Shown one piece after another: positions 1-6,609 of a DNA stretch of 7,098 nt. Position 1 is the first letter of the stretch. Each line of letters opens with the position of its first letter. The translations under genes were made by a program, and so were the position numbers. The notes beneath the pieces were generated by a model. The model was not told where the DNA came from. It searched no databases and worked only from the letters and a program-made list of their open reading frames with translations. The stretch covers positions 1-7,098 of the forward strand of contig JAUUVJ010000210.1 in NCBI GenBank assembly GCA_030589605.1, written 5' to 3'. The DNA comes from Candidatus Hodarchaeota archaeon (lineage in GTDB: Archaea; Asgardarchaeota; Heimdallarchaeia; Hodarchaeales; Hodarchaeaceae).

Positions 1-1131
1 AACTCTGTAGATGAGCTCTTTACAGCCAGAAATCTAATTACATTAGCAAAATTGTATTCAAGAATTGAAAATATTGCTGATAAGAATCTGCAAGAGGCTT
101 TTAAATTTGCTTTTTCCTCTATGTCTCATTTAGCCACAAAGATGACTCCTGTGAGATCCTCAAGACCCTTTAGTTCAGCATGGGTTCAACAGAGTTATTG
201 GTTCTGTCCTCACAATATGGAATCAAATGTCTGGAATCTTTTCAAAAGAGCTGTTCATGGCAAACAAGGCTTAATCAAAGCAAAAAACGCTATACCTAGT
301 ACTTTTACTGAATTTAAGGAAACAAAAAATCCCAGAACCAGTATTGGAAGTAGAAAGTACAATTATTCTTTGATAGAATCGAGCTCTTTGAATGAACTAA
401 AGGCAAATAGTATAGATTACGTTATAACTGATCCTCCATATGGACATTCAATCCAATATGGTGAGCTACTTTATATGTGGGGATCTTGGTTAAAGTTAAT
501 GGACAATTTTGACTTGATTGCTCAATATGAAATAATCAAAAACCATAAGCAGGGAAAAGGGGATAAAGAGTATGAACGGATGTTATCAAAGGCCTTTAAT
601 CAGATCTTTAGAGTCTTGAAACCTGAAAGATATTGCACAGTTACATTTCATAATCCAAGTTTGAAATATAGAAATATTCTTTTTAGGTCAGTAATATTGA
701 ATGGTTTCAAATTAGAAAAAATAATTTACCAACCTCCACCAAGACCTTCAGCAAAGAGTCTCCTCCAACCATTCGGTTCATTAGAAGGAGATTACTTCTT
801 TAGATTCAAAAAACCAAAAAACAATCAATCAAAAGACTATAGCCCAATCAACAAGCTTAAATTAGAAGAACTTATCGTGAAGATAACAAAACAGATTATT
901 CTTGAACAAGGTGAACCAGTTCATTATACATATATACAAAATACTATTGATCCCATTTTATACGAATTTCTAGAAAAATCTAACGCTTTAATGGATTTTC
1001 AACCAGATAATATCGAAAAAACTCTGAAACGATATATAGGGAAAATATTCCAGATAGTTGATATAGAAGCGAAAATCATTGGGAAAAAAACTATTCCTTG
1101 TAAGGGGTGGACTTTGATAAAGTTCGACTAA
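1..1131 (+). CDS. DNA methylase (N-4/N-6 type, DPPY class), 5'-partial
   Basis: The frame is open from base 1 with no stop before the TTG at 52, so the gene is cut by the window edge and 376 codons of its C-terminal part are seen. Seen: an ELFTARNL segment just after the edge, a W/F-rich block with NVWNLF, then the catalytic DPPY motif at bases 430-441, followed by QYGELLYMWGSWL. Later come VTFHNP and an SAKSLLQPFGSLEGDY block. In the family, DPPY places the target amino group of adenine or cytosine. Domain order resembles DUF1156-like methylases, in which the AdoMet-binding glycine-rich motif lies N-terminal, here off the window; no such motif is visible in the part present. After the catalytic domain come about 100 residues containing GEPVHYTYIQNTI, probably a small helical accessory domain. 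No restriction endonuclease is visible downstream, so it may be an orphan or its partner may lie upstream. Family call good; target base unknown. Confidence 0.85.
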   Translation, partial: NSVDELFTARNLITLAKLYSRIENIADKNLQEAFKFAFSSMSHLATKMTPVRSSRPFSSAWVQQSYWFCPHNMESNVWNLFKRAVHGKQGLIKAKNAIPSTFTEFKETKNPRTSIGSRKYNYSLIESSSLNELKANSIDYVITDPPYGHSIQYGELLYMWGSWLKLMDNFDLIAQYEIIKNHKQGKGDKEYERMLSKAFNQIFRVLKPERYCTVTFHNPSLKYRNILFRSVILNGFKLEKIIYQPPPRPSAKSLLQPFGSLEGDYFFRFKKPKNNQSKDYSPINKLKLEELIVKITKQIILEQGEPVHYTYIQNTIDPILYEFLEKSNALMDFQPDNIEKTLKRYIGKIFQIVDIEAKIIGKKTIPCKGWTLIKFD

Positions 1132-1232
1132 AAAGCATATGATTTTTTAAATTCGTTCGAATAGGATAAACTAGAGTAAGATTGTAAGCTGTTCTTTAAT
1201 ACAATTCTTCTAAAAAGTTTTAATTCAGGAAC

Positions 1233-1240
1233 TTATATTA
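1233..1240 (+). promoter_or_regulatory. possible TATA box for the 68-codon frame
   Basis: TATATTAT-like run (TTATATTA) about 43 bases before the ATG at 1280. It would start transcription near 1262, giving a leader of under 20 bases. It is the only TATA-like element suitably placed, but the region is so AT-rich that chance matches are expected. Confidence 0.25.
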
Positions 1241-1279
1241 TCAAATTGCACTAAAGAGGAAGTTTTCACCGTCAAACAA

Positions 1280-1486
1280 ATGTCTTTGGAAAATGCTCGA
1301 AAATTCGCTATAAATCCTAAAGCCCGCCATGTAAAAAATGTTGAAGTATGGGCTTATGCTATTTGTCTCAAAGCATTAAAAGACTGTTGCCCTAAGTATT
1401 CGTGCTATGCCTTTCCGAATCATTCCCTCAAAGTTCAAAAAGTGATAGAAAATAAACGCTGGCAACTTGATAAACTTTTAAACTGA
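1280..1486 (+). CDS. small hypothetical protein, 68 aa, four cysteines
   Basis: I do not recognise this protein. It is basic, with Cys at residues 29, 36, 37 and 42 and His at 18 and 48. The block KDCCPKYSCYAFPNH is the most distinctive part; it could bind metal but does not match a standard zinc-ribbon spacing. The frame is open upstream to a stop at 1211-1213, so the ATG is not forced. A GAGGA-like purine stretch at 1256-1260 is about 19 bases from the ATG, too far for a normal Shine-Dalgarno. Codon choice is not obviously random and the ATG-to-stop length is above that expected in such AT-rich DNA. It could be a true small gene or the tail of a decayed gene, for example a transposase, whose upstream part is lost. 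It stands alone between the methylase and the longin-like gene. Confidence 0.4.
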   Translation: MSLENARKFAINPKARHVKNVEVWAYAICLKALKDCCPKYSCYAFPNHSLKVQKVIENKRWQLDKLLN

Positions 1487-1566
1487 TTATTCCTGAGAAA
1501 AATATTATTTTATTGTTAAGACATAATTAGTTTCACCAACGAAAATTTTTTAGCTTAGGATAACAT

Positions 1567-1575
1567 TTTATAAAT
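1567..1575 (+). promoter_or_regulatory. TATA box of the longin-like gene
   Basis: TTTATAAAT is a near-ideal archaeal TATA box. Its centre is 31 bases before the GTG at 1602, which places the predicted transcription start at or just before the start codon. No Shine-Dalgarno lies between them, so the mRNA is probably leaderless. The preceding bases GGATAACA could be the BRE region. Confidence 0.6.
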
Positions 1576-1601
1576 ACTGAAATTTTTATTATTATTACTG
1601 G

Positions 1602-2705
1602 GTGAGAATCTTGGAAGTAAACCAAAATTGGGGTCTTTTTATTGAACAGAAGGAAATTAAATGGACTTTTGGTGACCCTACAGAGGATTTTCAAAAGGTA
1701 GTTCTAAATTTCATAACTGGAATGGGGAAATTTGGAAAAGAATTGAACATGGAGGAAGGAATTGCATCTATTCATTTTGATTTAAAAAAATACAGTGGAA
1801 TGAAAGCTGCTGAAATATTTATCATTTCCCTTAAAGACAAATTTTACCTCGTATTAAGTGATCCAGCAGTAACGCTTTTATTAATCAATGCTGGGGAAGG
1901 AATACCTCCTATGATAAAGGAAATAATGAAAGCTGTCCTTGTTGGCCAAGCTTCAATCCTATATGCTAATAATATTAGTAATGCAAGTCTGAATAAGAAA
2001 AAATTGATAGATAAACGAATTCAAAACATAATTCTTGATATTAATAATAGATATTTAGAAGATAACCAAATTGAAACTATTGTTGGAAAATCTGGGAGTA
2101 ATTTTTCGATATTAACTTTTGAAGAATGCCTTCTCCTTCATCTATATATAAGGAGACAATCAGAACGAACAGATTTTCATTCATCATCTGGTTGGTGTTT
2201 GATTAGTGAAATAGATGGAGGAGATATCCCCTTTTCTTATAATATGGAAGATGAATTATCTTATGGGGGTTATTTCTCTGCAATAATAGCTCTTATTGAT
2301 AGTTTATTCGAATCTAAACCAAAATATATTGCATTTGGTTCTTCACAAATCTCAAAACTGCGATTCGTATATGGGAAAGAGTATTTCATGGCGATTGATA
2401 CCTCTTTTATGATCGATCTTTTATTACAAAGAAAATTCCAAAATTACTTTTTCGAGATGAGTTACAAAACAATCAAGGATTTAGCAGAGGGAATGAAGAT
2501 ATTGCTAATCGAAGAGATTCTACAATTTAGTGAAGAGAAACTATCTCAAATGTCAACTGAAGCTTTGCTTGATCGCTATATAGGCGAAGGATCTGGTCAA
2601 TTAGAATTATTTTTTGGCGAAAAACAAGAAAATATTGAACTTTTACGGGAAGAACGAAAAAATCAAGTCCTAAGAGTATGGGGAAAACTATTACTTGAAC
2701 TTTAA
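1602..2705 (+). CDS. tandem longin/roadblock-like protein, 367 aa
   Basis: No enzyme motif, signal peptide or membrane helix is seen. The protein appears to hold two similar alpha/beta units joined by a helical, charged linker (about 125-195). Unit 1 covers roughly residues 1-120 and unit 2 roughly 196-305. Each has a short strand pair, a long helix, then strands ending in a comparable signature: SLKDKFYLVLSDPAVTLLLI in unit 1 and GKEYFMAIDTSFMIDLLL in unit 2. This order (strands, helix, strands, helix) resembles longin or roadblock folds, which bind and regulate small GTPases and are expanded in Asgard archaea. The C-terminal 60 residues are charged and helical. The GTG start is the first possible start after an in-frame stop at 1578-1580 and is supported by the TATA box 31 bases upstream. 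The next gene begins 51 bases downstream on the same strand. Being a GTPase partner is inference from fold pattern and a nearby GTPase gene; the coding call itself is firm. Confidence 0.8.
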   Translation: MRILEVNQNWGLFIEQKEIKWTFGDPTEDFQKVVLNFITGMGKFGKELNMEEGIASIHFDLKKYSGMKAAEIFIISLKDKFYLVLSDPAVTLLLINAGEGIPPMIKEIMKAVLVGQASILYANNISNASLNKKKLIDKRIQNIILDINNRYLEDNQIETIVGKSGSNFSILTFEECLLLHLYIRRQSERTDFHSSSGWCLISEIDGGDIPFSYNMEDELSYGGYFSAIIALIDSLFESKPKYIAFGSSQISKLRFVYGKEYFMAIDTSFMIDLLLQRKFQNYFFEMSYKTIKDLAEGMKILLIEEILQFSEEKLSQMSTEALLDRYIGEGSGQLELFFGEKQENIELLREERKNQVLRVWGKLLLEL

Positions 2706-2747
2706 AATAAGAAAAAAAGAAGATTGATCCCAATTTAAATTCTAATT

Positions 2748-2751
2748 GGTG
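2748..2751 (+). promoter_or_regulatory. short Shine-Dalgarno of the O-methyltransferase-like gene
   Basis: GGTG matches the core of the archaeal anti-Shine-Dalgarno complement and ends 5 bases before the ATG at 2757. It suggests this gene is translated from a leadered or polycistronic mRNA, unlike its upstream neighbour, and supports the ATG as start. Confidence 0.4.
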
Positions 2752-2756
2752 TTTTA

Positions 2757-3779
2757 ATGAAACTGGAAACTACTCAAGATATTGAAAAGCTTTTACGAAT
2801 GTACCTTGCATCTGCTGCTGTTACTACAGCTCTAGAGTTAAAATTATTTTGGCAGCTCGCTGAAAATCCATTAACAGCAGAAATGGTGTCTCAAAAGTTT
2901 AATATCCCAGCTTTAAGGTGTCAATCTTGGCTAGATTTGTTAACTGAATTAGGATTATTACAACAGGAAGCTGAATATTACTCTCCTTCTTCTATCACTC
3001 ATAATACTATTTTAAAGACTTATACTTCTGAATCATGGGCATTTCTTGCTCAAGAAACACGTGAAGGATATCAAACTATTAACAATCTGAAATCAACAAT
3101 TTCTCATCCAATGTCAGTATGGGAAGCTCAAGAATTAGAGAATCCGAATTATATCACTAAGATGACGGAGGATCCTAAACGCGCTGAACGTTTTACCCGA
3201 TTGTTGTATGAACTTCACAGATCACTCGCAGAAAAAGTGGTCAATCTTCTGGATATGACTAACGTACAAAGAATGATGGATCTTGGAGGTGGTTCTGGGG
3301 TTATTTCTTTAGCTCTGTTAAAACGTCATACCAATCTAAATGCTGTTGTAGTGGATATAGAAAACGTTTGCAAGGTTGGTAGACAAATTGCAAATGAAAC
3401 TCCAATAGCAAATCGCATCAGTTTTCATGCAGCGAATTTCGTACTTGATTATCTTCCTGATGGTTTTGATTTGATCCTAGAATGTGATGTTGGAGTATAT
3501 CAGAAAGAACTTTTTGGAAAATTGCGAGACAGTCTAAACAAAGGAGGCCGATTCGTTATCATTTCTAACACTAATGAACAAGGTGCTTGGATATCACATT
3601 CAGATAGTAAACCTTCTCTTTTTTGGCATTTAAACGCATTTTTAGCCTCATTGGAAGACTCTAATCATAGATCATCGACTATTGAAGAAATAAAGGCTCT
3701 TCTTATTGAAGTAGGATTTCAGAATGTTCTTTCACAAGTAGTTGATGATGGTTTTGTGCTCATCCAGGCAATTAAATAG
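2757..3779 (+). CDS. O-methyltransferase-fold protein (Methyltransf_2 / CrtF / ASMT type)
   Basis: At 340 aa this has the normal length and order of the family. An N-terminal helical dimerisation and winged-helix region (about 1-90) contains TALELKLFWQLAENPLTAEMVSQKFNI and LLTELGLLQQ. A Rossmann AdoMet domain follows (about 150-340). AdoMet motif I is DLGGGSG at 175-181; the acidic residue after strand 2, expected to hold the ribose hydroxyls, is D200 in VVVDIENV. The NKGGRFVI segment at 261-268 is the usual strand-4/5 junction. Family members methylate hydroxyl groups on small molecules such as hydroxyneurosporene, acetylserotonin or plant phenolics. The HDW motif carrying the general-base histidine is not seen: the aligned site reads LECDVGVY (241-248). 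The substrate therefore cannot be guessed, and another chemistry or base is likely. It lies 51 bases after the longin-like gene and ends in a T-run shared with the converging GTPase gene. Confidence 0.88.
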   Translation: MKLETTQDIEKLLRMYLASAAVTTALELKLFWQLAENPLTAEMVSQKFNIPALRCQSWLDLLTELGLLQQEAEYYSPSSITHNTILKTYTSESWAFLAQETREGYQTINNLKSTISHPMSVWEAQELENPNYITKMTEDPKRAERFTRLLYELHRSLAEKVVNLLDMTNVQRMMDLGGGSGVISLALLKRHTNLNAVVVDIENVCKVGRQIANETPIANRISFHAANFVLDYLPDGFDLILECDVGVYQKELFGKLRDSLNKGGRFVIISNTNEQGAWISHSDSKPSLFWHLNAFLASLEDSNHRSSTIEEIKALLIEVGFQNVLSQVVDDGFVLIQAIK

Positions 3780-3838
3780 TTTAATCGTACCAAAACTATT
3801 CAGGATAGGCAGAATTATTCAAAATTATTTGTATTGGC

Positions 3839-3844
3839 TTTTTT
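3839..3844 (+). terminator. T-run terminator after the O-methyltransferase-like gene
   Basis: Six T residues preceded by GGC, 60 bases past the stop codon at 3777-3779. Archaeal termination commonly uses T-rich runs without a hairpin, and none is evident here. Confidence 0.4.
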
Positions 3845-3878
3845 GTCAAATAAGTCAACTAATCAATTAGGAGAATGG

Positions 3879-3884
3879 AAAAAA
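3879..3884 (-). terminator. T-run terminator after the small GTPase gene
   Basis: Six A on the plus strand, so six T on the minus strand, starting 7 bases past the GTPase stop. With the plus-strand run at 3839-3844 it separates the two converging transcripts. Confidence 0.4.
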
Positions 3885-3890
3885 TGATAC

Positions 3891-4424
3891 TTAATCCTTT
3901 TTTATTTTGGTTTTAATATGATCTACTACTTCTCTAGCTAGTTCGGTAAAAGATTCTTCTACTCCATCACCAGTAAGAGCAGAAGTTTTAACATATTTGG
4001 CATTAAATCGTTGAGCCATTTCCTCAGGGTGGTGTTGATCAACCTGTATTTGAGCTTCCAGATCGGATTTATTTCCAAAAAGCATCAATGGAATGACTCC
4101 TGTTTTATCTATTAACTCGCTATACCATCTTTCTAGCTTCTGAAATGTTGATAGTCTTGTAAGATCAAACACAAGTATCGCTCCCCGAGAATATAAATAA
4201 TATTGAGCTCGTACCGTTCTGAATGCTTGTTGTCCAGACAGATCCCATATCTGGAATAGGACACGTGTCGTTTGATCCAGCTCAATCCTTTTTAGAAGAA
4301 AATTAGACCCAATGGTCAGTTTGTAATTAGAACTAAAAGTGTCCTGAACAAAACGATGTATAAGGGAGGTTTTGCCAACTGCTCCTTCACCCAATAAGAC
4401 AATTTTAGCGTCGTATTTTACCAT
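3891..4424 (-). CDS. Ras/Rab-like small GTPase, 177 aa
   Basis: Complete G domain. G1 is GEGAVGKTS at residues 12-20 and G2 is T37 in KLTIGSN. G3 is WDLSGQ at 60-65, with the catalytic Gln kept at 65. G4 is NKSD at 118-121 and G5 is TSA at 147-149. The YSRGAILVFDLT block (78-89) is typical of Rab-like proteins. Such proteins switch between GTP- and GDP-bound forms and recruit effectors; in eukaryotes they control membrane traffic, and Asgard archaea carry many. The C terminus ends KTKIKKD with no cysteine, so no prenyl anchor is expected. I chose the ATG at 4424: it puts the start six residues before the first G-domain strand, as in the family, and has a TATA box 33 bases upstream. A TTG at 4514 would add 30 hydrophobic, unconserved-looking residues. 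The alpha/beta hydrolase gene lies upstream on the same strand with a 100-base gap. Confidence 0.93.
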   Translation of the reverse strand: MVKYDAKIVLLGEGAVGKTSLIHRFVQDTFSSNYKLTIGSNFLLKRIELDQTTRVLFQIWDLSGQQAFRTVRAQYYLYSRGAILVFDLTRLSTFQKLERWYSELIDKTGVIPLMLFGNKSDLEAQIQVDQHHPEEMAQRFNAKYVKTSALTGDGVEESFTELAREVVDHIKTKIKKD

Positions 4425-4452
4425 TTCCAAAAGGACACCGCTTTTCAATAAG

Positions 4453-4461
4453 AAAATATAT
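4453..4461 (-). promoter_or_regulatory. TATA box of the small GTPase gene
   Basis: On the minus strand this reads ATATATTTT, centred 33 bases before the ATG at 4424. It predicts transcription starting about 8 bases before the ATG, so the GTPase can be expressed independently of the hydrolase gene. It also argues against the longer TTG-started form, whose start at 4514 would lie upstream of the promoter. Confidence 0.5.
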
Positions 4462-4524
4462 CTCAAATTTTGATAAAATTGTATAGTGGAAGACAATAAA
4501 AATGTTTTTCTCAATAACTTTCTT

Positions 4525-5451
4525 CTAACTTTCTTCTTTAGAGGCTAGTATAAGTGGCTCAAGTAATTTGAGAACTGTTTGACCTGATTTTCTAGATTTC
4601 CACTTTAGTAAATCCATATGAGTAGCTTTAGGAACCGTTAAATTGGTCGCATCTTTCAAAGGAACACTATCTGCGTCTACAACTCCATCATTGGGTATCA
4701 TGCCTTTATGTAAGAACGGAAAATGGCGATTGACCCAAAATTTTCTGAATAGAAACGGTTGCCAGACAAAACCAAGCATTCCTCCTGAATTTAAGCCTCT
4801 AACAGTGACCCAATTGATCGATTTATCTAGATCTTTTTGTCTTTCATTGAGATCTTTAAGAAAAGAGGCATTAGGCACCATTTGCATAAATTGTGAATTC
4901 ATAATTGTAAAATCTTCACTTGTAATCCCTTGGCGAGGAATTTCTAAAGCAAAATTCAATCCAGATATAAGAATATCTGTTGGAATCATTACTAATCGTT
5001 GAGCAAGATGTGTACCATGATTTGGAGTTCCGAGTAAGAATATATTTTGAATTAAGCCATTATTAATCCAGGAACCATTTTTTTTTTCTTGATTAACTCC
5101 CAAGCTCAGATATTTTACCATTGATCTGATCACCAATCCACCCATTGAATGAGCATAAATATCTAAAAAGACATTTTCTTTGCAATCGAAAATTTCAGCT
5201 GAAATTTTATTAAATAGATTATGAGCTAATGTCTGTTTACTATTCTTATCAAATATTGGCGTTTTTAAATCATATGGTCTACTAAAATCTATTCCATGTC
5301 TTGAATCATAATATGAAATATTAGATACACTATCATAAATCTGATTGAAAGGTTCTACTCTTAGAGTTTCTTCGATTTCTTTCATAAAACTAGTTTTTCC
5401 AGCAAAACCGTGAATAAGAATGGCTTGACGTTTTACAGGGATTGTATGCAT
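4525..5451 (-). CDS. alpha/beta hydrolase, lipase/PGAP1-like
   Basis: The 308-aa protein starts almost directly with the first core strand and the oxyanion motif AILIHGFAG (10-18), so it has no signal peptide and is probably cytosolic. The nucleophile elbow is AHSMGG at 100-105 with Ser102; Ala replaces the first Gly of GxSxG, as known in Bacillus subtilis LipA-type lipases. FLLGTPNHGTHLA (138-150) is typical of lipases and PGAP1-like esterases. Likely triad partners are D255 or D259 in NDGVVDAD and H278 in ATHMDLL. Between residues 150 and 250 lies a hydrophobic insert that may be a lid, with no clear transmembrane helix. The expected chemistry is hydrolysis of a carboxylic ester, possibly a lipid. 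In ether-lipid archaea a phospholipase substrate is not obvious, so acylated proteins or imported lipids are alternatives. The gene precedes the small GTPase on the same strand. Confidence 0.87.
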   Translation of the reverse strand: MHTIPVKRQAILIHGFAGKTSFMKEIEETLRVEPFNQIYDSVSNISYYDSRHGIDFSRPYDLKTPIFDKNSKQTLAHNLFNKISAEIFDCKENVFLDIYAHSMGGLVIRSMVKYLSLGVNQEKKNGSWINNGLIQNIFLLGTPNHGTHLAQRLVMIPTDILISGLNFALEIPRQGITSEDFTIMNSQFMQMVPNASFLKDLNERQKDLDKSINWVTVRGLNSGGMLGFVWQPFLFRKFWVNRHFPFLHKGMIPNDGVVDADSVPLKDATNLTVPKATHMDLLKWKSRKSGQTVLKLLEPLILASKEES

Positions 5452-5475
5452 GGTATCTAGGTAATACTTGATGGC

Positions 5476-5485
5476 AATTTAAAAA
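5476..5485 (-). promoter_or_regulatory. TATA-like box of the alpha/beta hydrolase gene
   Basis: On the minus strand this reads TTTTTAAATT, centred about 29 bases before the ATG at 5451. No Shine-Dalgarno lies between, so a leaderless start is likely. Confidence 0.45.
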
Positions 5486-5590
5486 GCTTTGAATTTAGAA
5501 ATAAGTTTTCATTTACTCTTAGGTTCTATTTTTCGAAAGCAAGATTTTTTCTATTCACTCCTGAAACAGATAACCATAACACGATTACTC

Positions 5591-5601
5591 TAATATTAAT
5601 T
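5591..5601 (+). promoter_or_regulatory. TATA-like box of the DUF362 gene
   Basis: TAATATTAATT lies about 20-28 bases before the ATG at 5619, again close enough for a leaderless transcript. The run is longer than a single TATA box, so the exact position is uncertain. The rest of 5452-5618, between two divergent genes, shows no other clear element. Confidence 0.35.
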
Positions 5602-5618
5602 AAAAAATGTGAATAATC

Positions 5619-6527
5619 ATGGCAGAAGTCTATTTAATCAATACTGATGACCGTATTAAAGGAATGAAATCTATTTTTTCTCACTTCTCAACCTTATTCG
5701 AATCATTGAAAGGAAAACATGTAGTAATAAAACCAAATTTCAATACTGCAGATGACCCACCTGCTTCAACGGATATGAACCTTCTTAAAGAGTTGATAGT
5801 CAAACTGAAGCATTCTGAAGTGAGCAAAATAACCATAGCTGAACGAGCTGGCCCAGTAAATACTCAGGAAACAATGCAAGCGAAAGGATTATTTGATTTA
5901 CAAAAAGAACTTGATTGTTTTGAGATTATAGATCTATCAACGATTTCAGAATCGGAATACACTCATTTTAAGCCAGAAGAAGGAAAATCTCATTGGAAAA
6001 ATGGATTTCATTATCCAAAAATTTATCAACAAGCCGATGCAATAATAACTCTGCCTTGTTTAAAAACTCATCAACATGGGGGACATTTTACTCTTTCATT
6101 GAAGCTATCTGTTGGTTTGGTCCCACGAGGTACCGCACCAGCCTATATGAAAGAACTTCATTCCTCATCTAATCAAAGAAGTTTAATAGCAGAAATTAAT
6201 CAGGTGTTTTCACCAGATCTAGTAATCCTTGATGGAATAGATGCATTTATCGATGGAGGACCAGATAAAGGTACACTTGTTCATCCAAAAATTGTTATTG
6301 CTAGTACGGATAGAATAGCGATTGATGCAGTAGGAGTAGCAATTTTAAGAGAATATAATACAACTTCAAATGTAGCAGAAGGACCGATTTTCGAACAAGA
6401 GCAAATTAAAAGAGCAGTTGAACTTGGATTAGGTGTAAAACAAGCGTCCGATATAATCATTAAAAGTGCTAATCCTCAGAGCGATGATTATGCTCAAAAA
6501 ATCCAATTAATTCTTCATGATCAATGA
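5619..6527 (+). CDS. DUF362 domain protein, 302 aa
   Basis: The whole length matches the DUF362 pattern. VVIKPNFNTADDPPASTD at 35-52 is the usual N-terminal KPN motif. ADAIITLPCLKTHQHGGHFTLSLK at about 139-162 is the family's LPxxKTH segment followed by a conserved LK. LVILDGIDAFIDGGPDKG at 201-218 carries the Asp/Gly-rich motif. ASTDRIAIDAVGVAIL at 228-243 is the near-C-terminal helix. Many relatives add a 4Fe-4S ferredoxin domain; none is present here (only Cys100 and Cys147). The biochemical role of the family is not established, so I assign none. The conserved Lys, His and Asp residues suggest a binding or catalytic site. There is no signal peptide or membrane segment. The gene is divergent from the hydrolase gene and is followed by a spacer with an inverted repeat, so it is probably a single-gene transcript. 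Confidence 0.9.
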   Translation: MAEVYLINTDDRIKGMKSIFSHFSTLFESLKGKHVVIKPNFNTADDPPASTDMNLLKELIVKLKHSEVSKITIAERAGPVNTQETMQAKGLFDLQKELDCFEIIDLSTISESEYTHFKPEEGKSHWKNGFHYPKIYQQADAIITLPCLKTHQHGGHFTLSLKLSVGLVPRGTAPAYMKELHSSSNQRSLIAEINQVFSPDLVILDGIDAFIDGGPDKGTLVHPKIVIASTDRIAIDAVGVAILREYNTTSNVAEGPIFEQEQIKRAVELGLGVKQASDIIIKSANPQSDDYAQKIQLILHDQ

Positions 6528-6528
6528 T

Positions 6529-6609
6529 GACGTTTAAATGGTTGGATTACACTCCCAAAGATATTCTTAATTGTATAAATCGCCATCTGAGGATTTTTAT
6601 TTAAACGTC
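6529..6609. repeat. 11-bp perfect inverted repeat flanking a 59-base loop
   Basis: GACGTTTAAAT at 6529-6539 is exactly complementary in reverse to ATTTAAACGTC at 6599-6609. In RNA, G-U pairs could add two pairs inside (6540-6541 with 6597-6598) and one outside (6528 with 6610). It begins two bases after the DUF362 stop codon. It could be a long 3' hairpin or a leftover pair of element ends. The loop holds no open reading frame or recognised RNA. Confidence 0.6.

Noticed and set aside
1586..1598. ATT-rich microsatellite-like run before the longin-like gene
   Set aside because: Ordinary low-complexity DNA for an AT-rich promoter region, with too few repeats to be notable.
2527..2733. 68-codon minus-strand frame over the end of the longin-like gene
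   Set aside because: It is an antisense shadow, rich in Phe and Ile as expected from reversed AT-rich coding sequence.
3876..3917. 13-codon plus-strand frame after an AGGAGA sequence between the converging genes
   Set aside because: It is very short and runs into the antisense end of the GTPase gene; the purine run is likely chance.
4425..4514. N-terminal extension of 30 residues on the small GTPase from a TTG codon
   Set aside because: It lies outside the G domain, uses a weak start codon and would begin upstream of the TATA box at 4453-4461; the ATG at 4424 fits the family start.
4643..5002. 119-codon plus-strand frame opposite the alpha/beta hydrolase
   Set aside because: It is antisense to a gene with a clear nucleophile elbow and triad, and its translation shows no domain.
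6524..6590. Possible C/D box RNA: ATGATGA at 6524-6530 and CTGA at 6587-6590 with a weak flanking stem
   Set aside because: No internal D' and C' boxes are seen, the spacing is long for an archaeal C/D RNA, and the C box overlaps the DUF362 stop codon.
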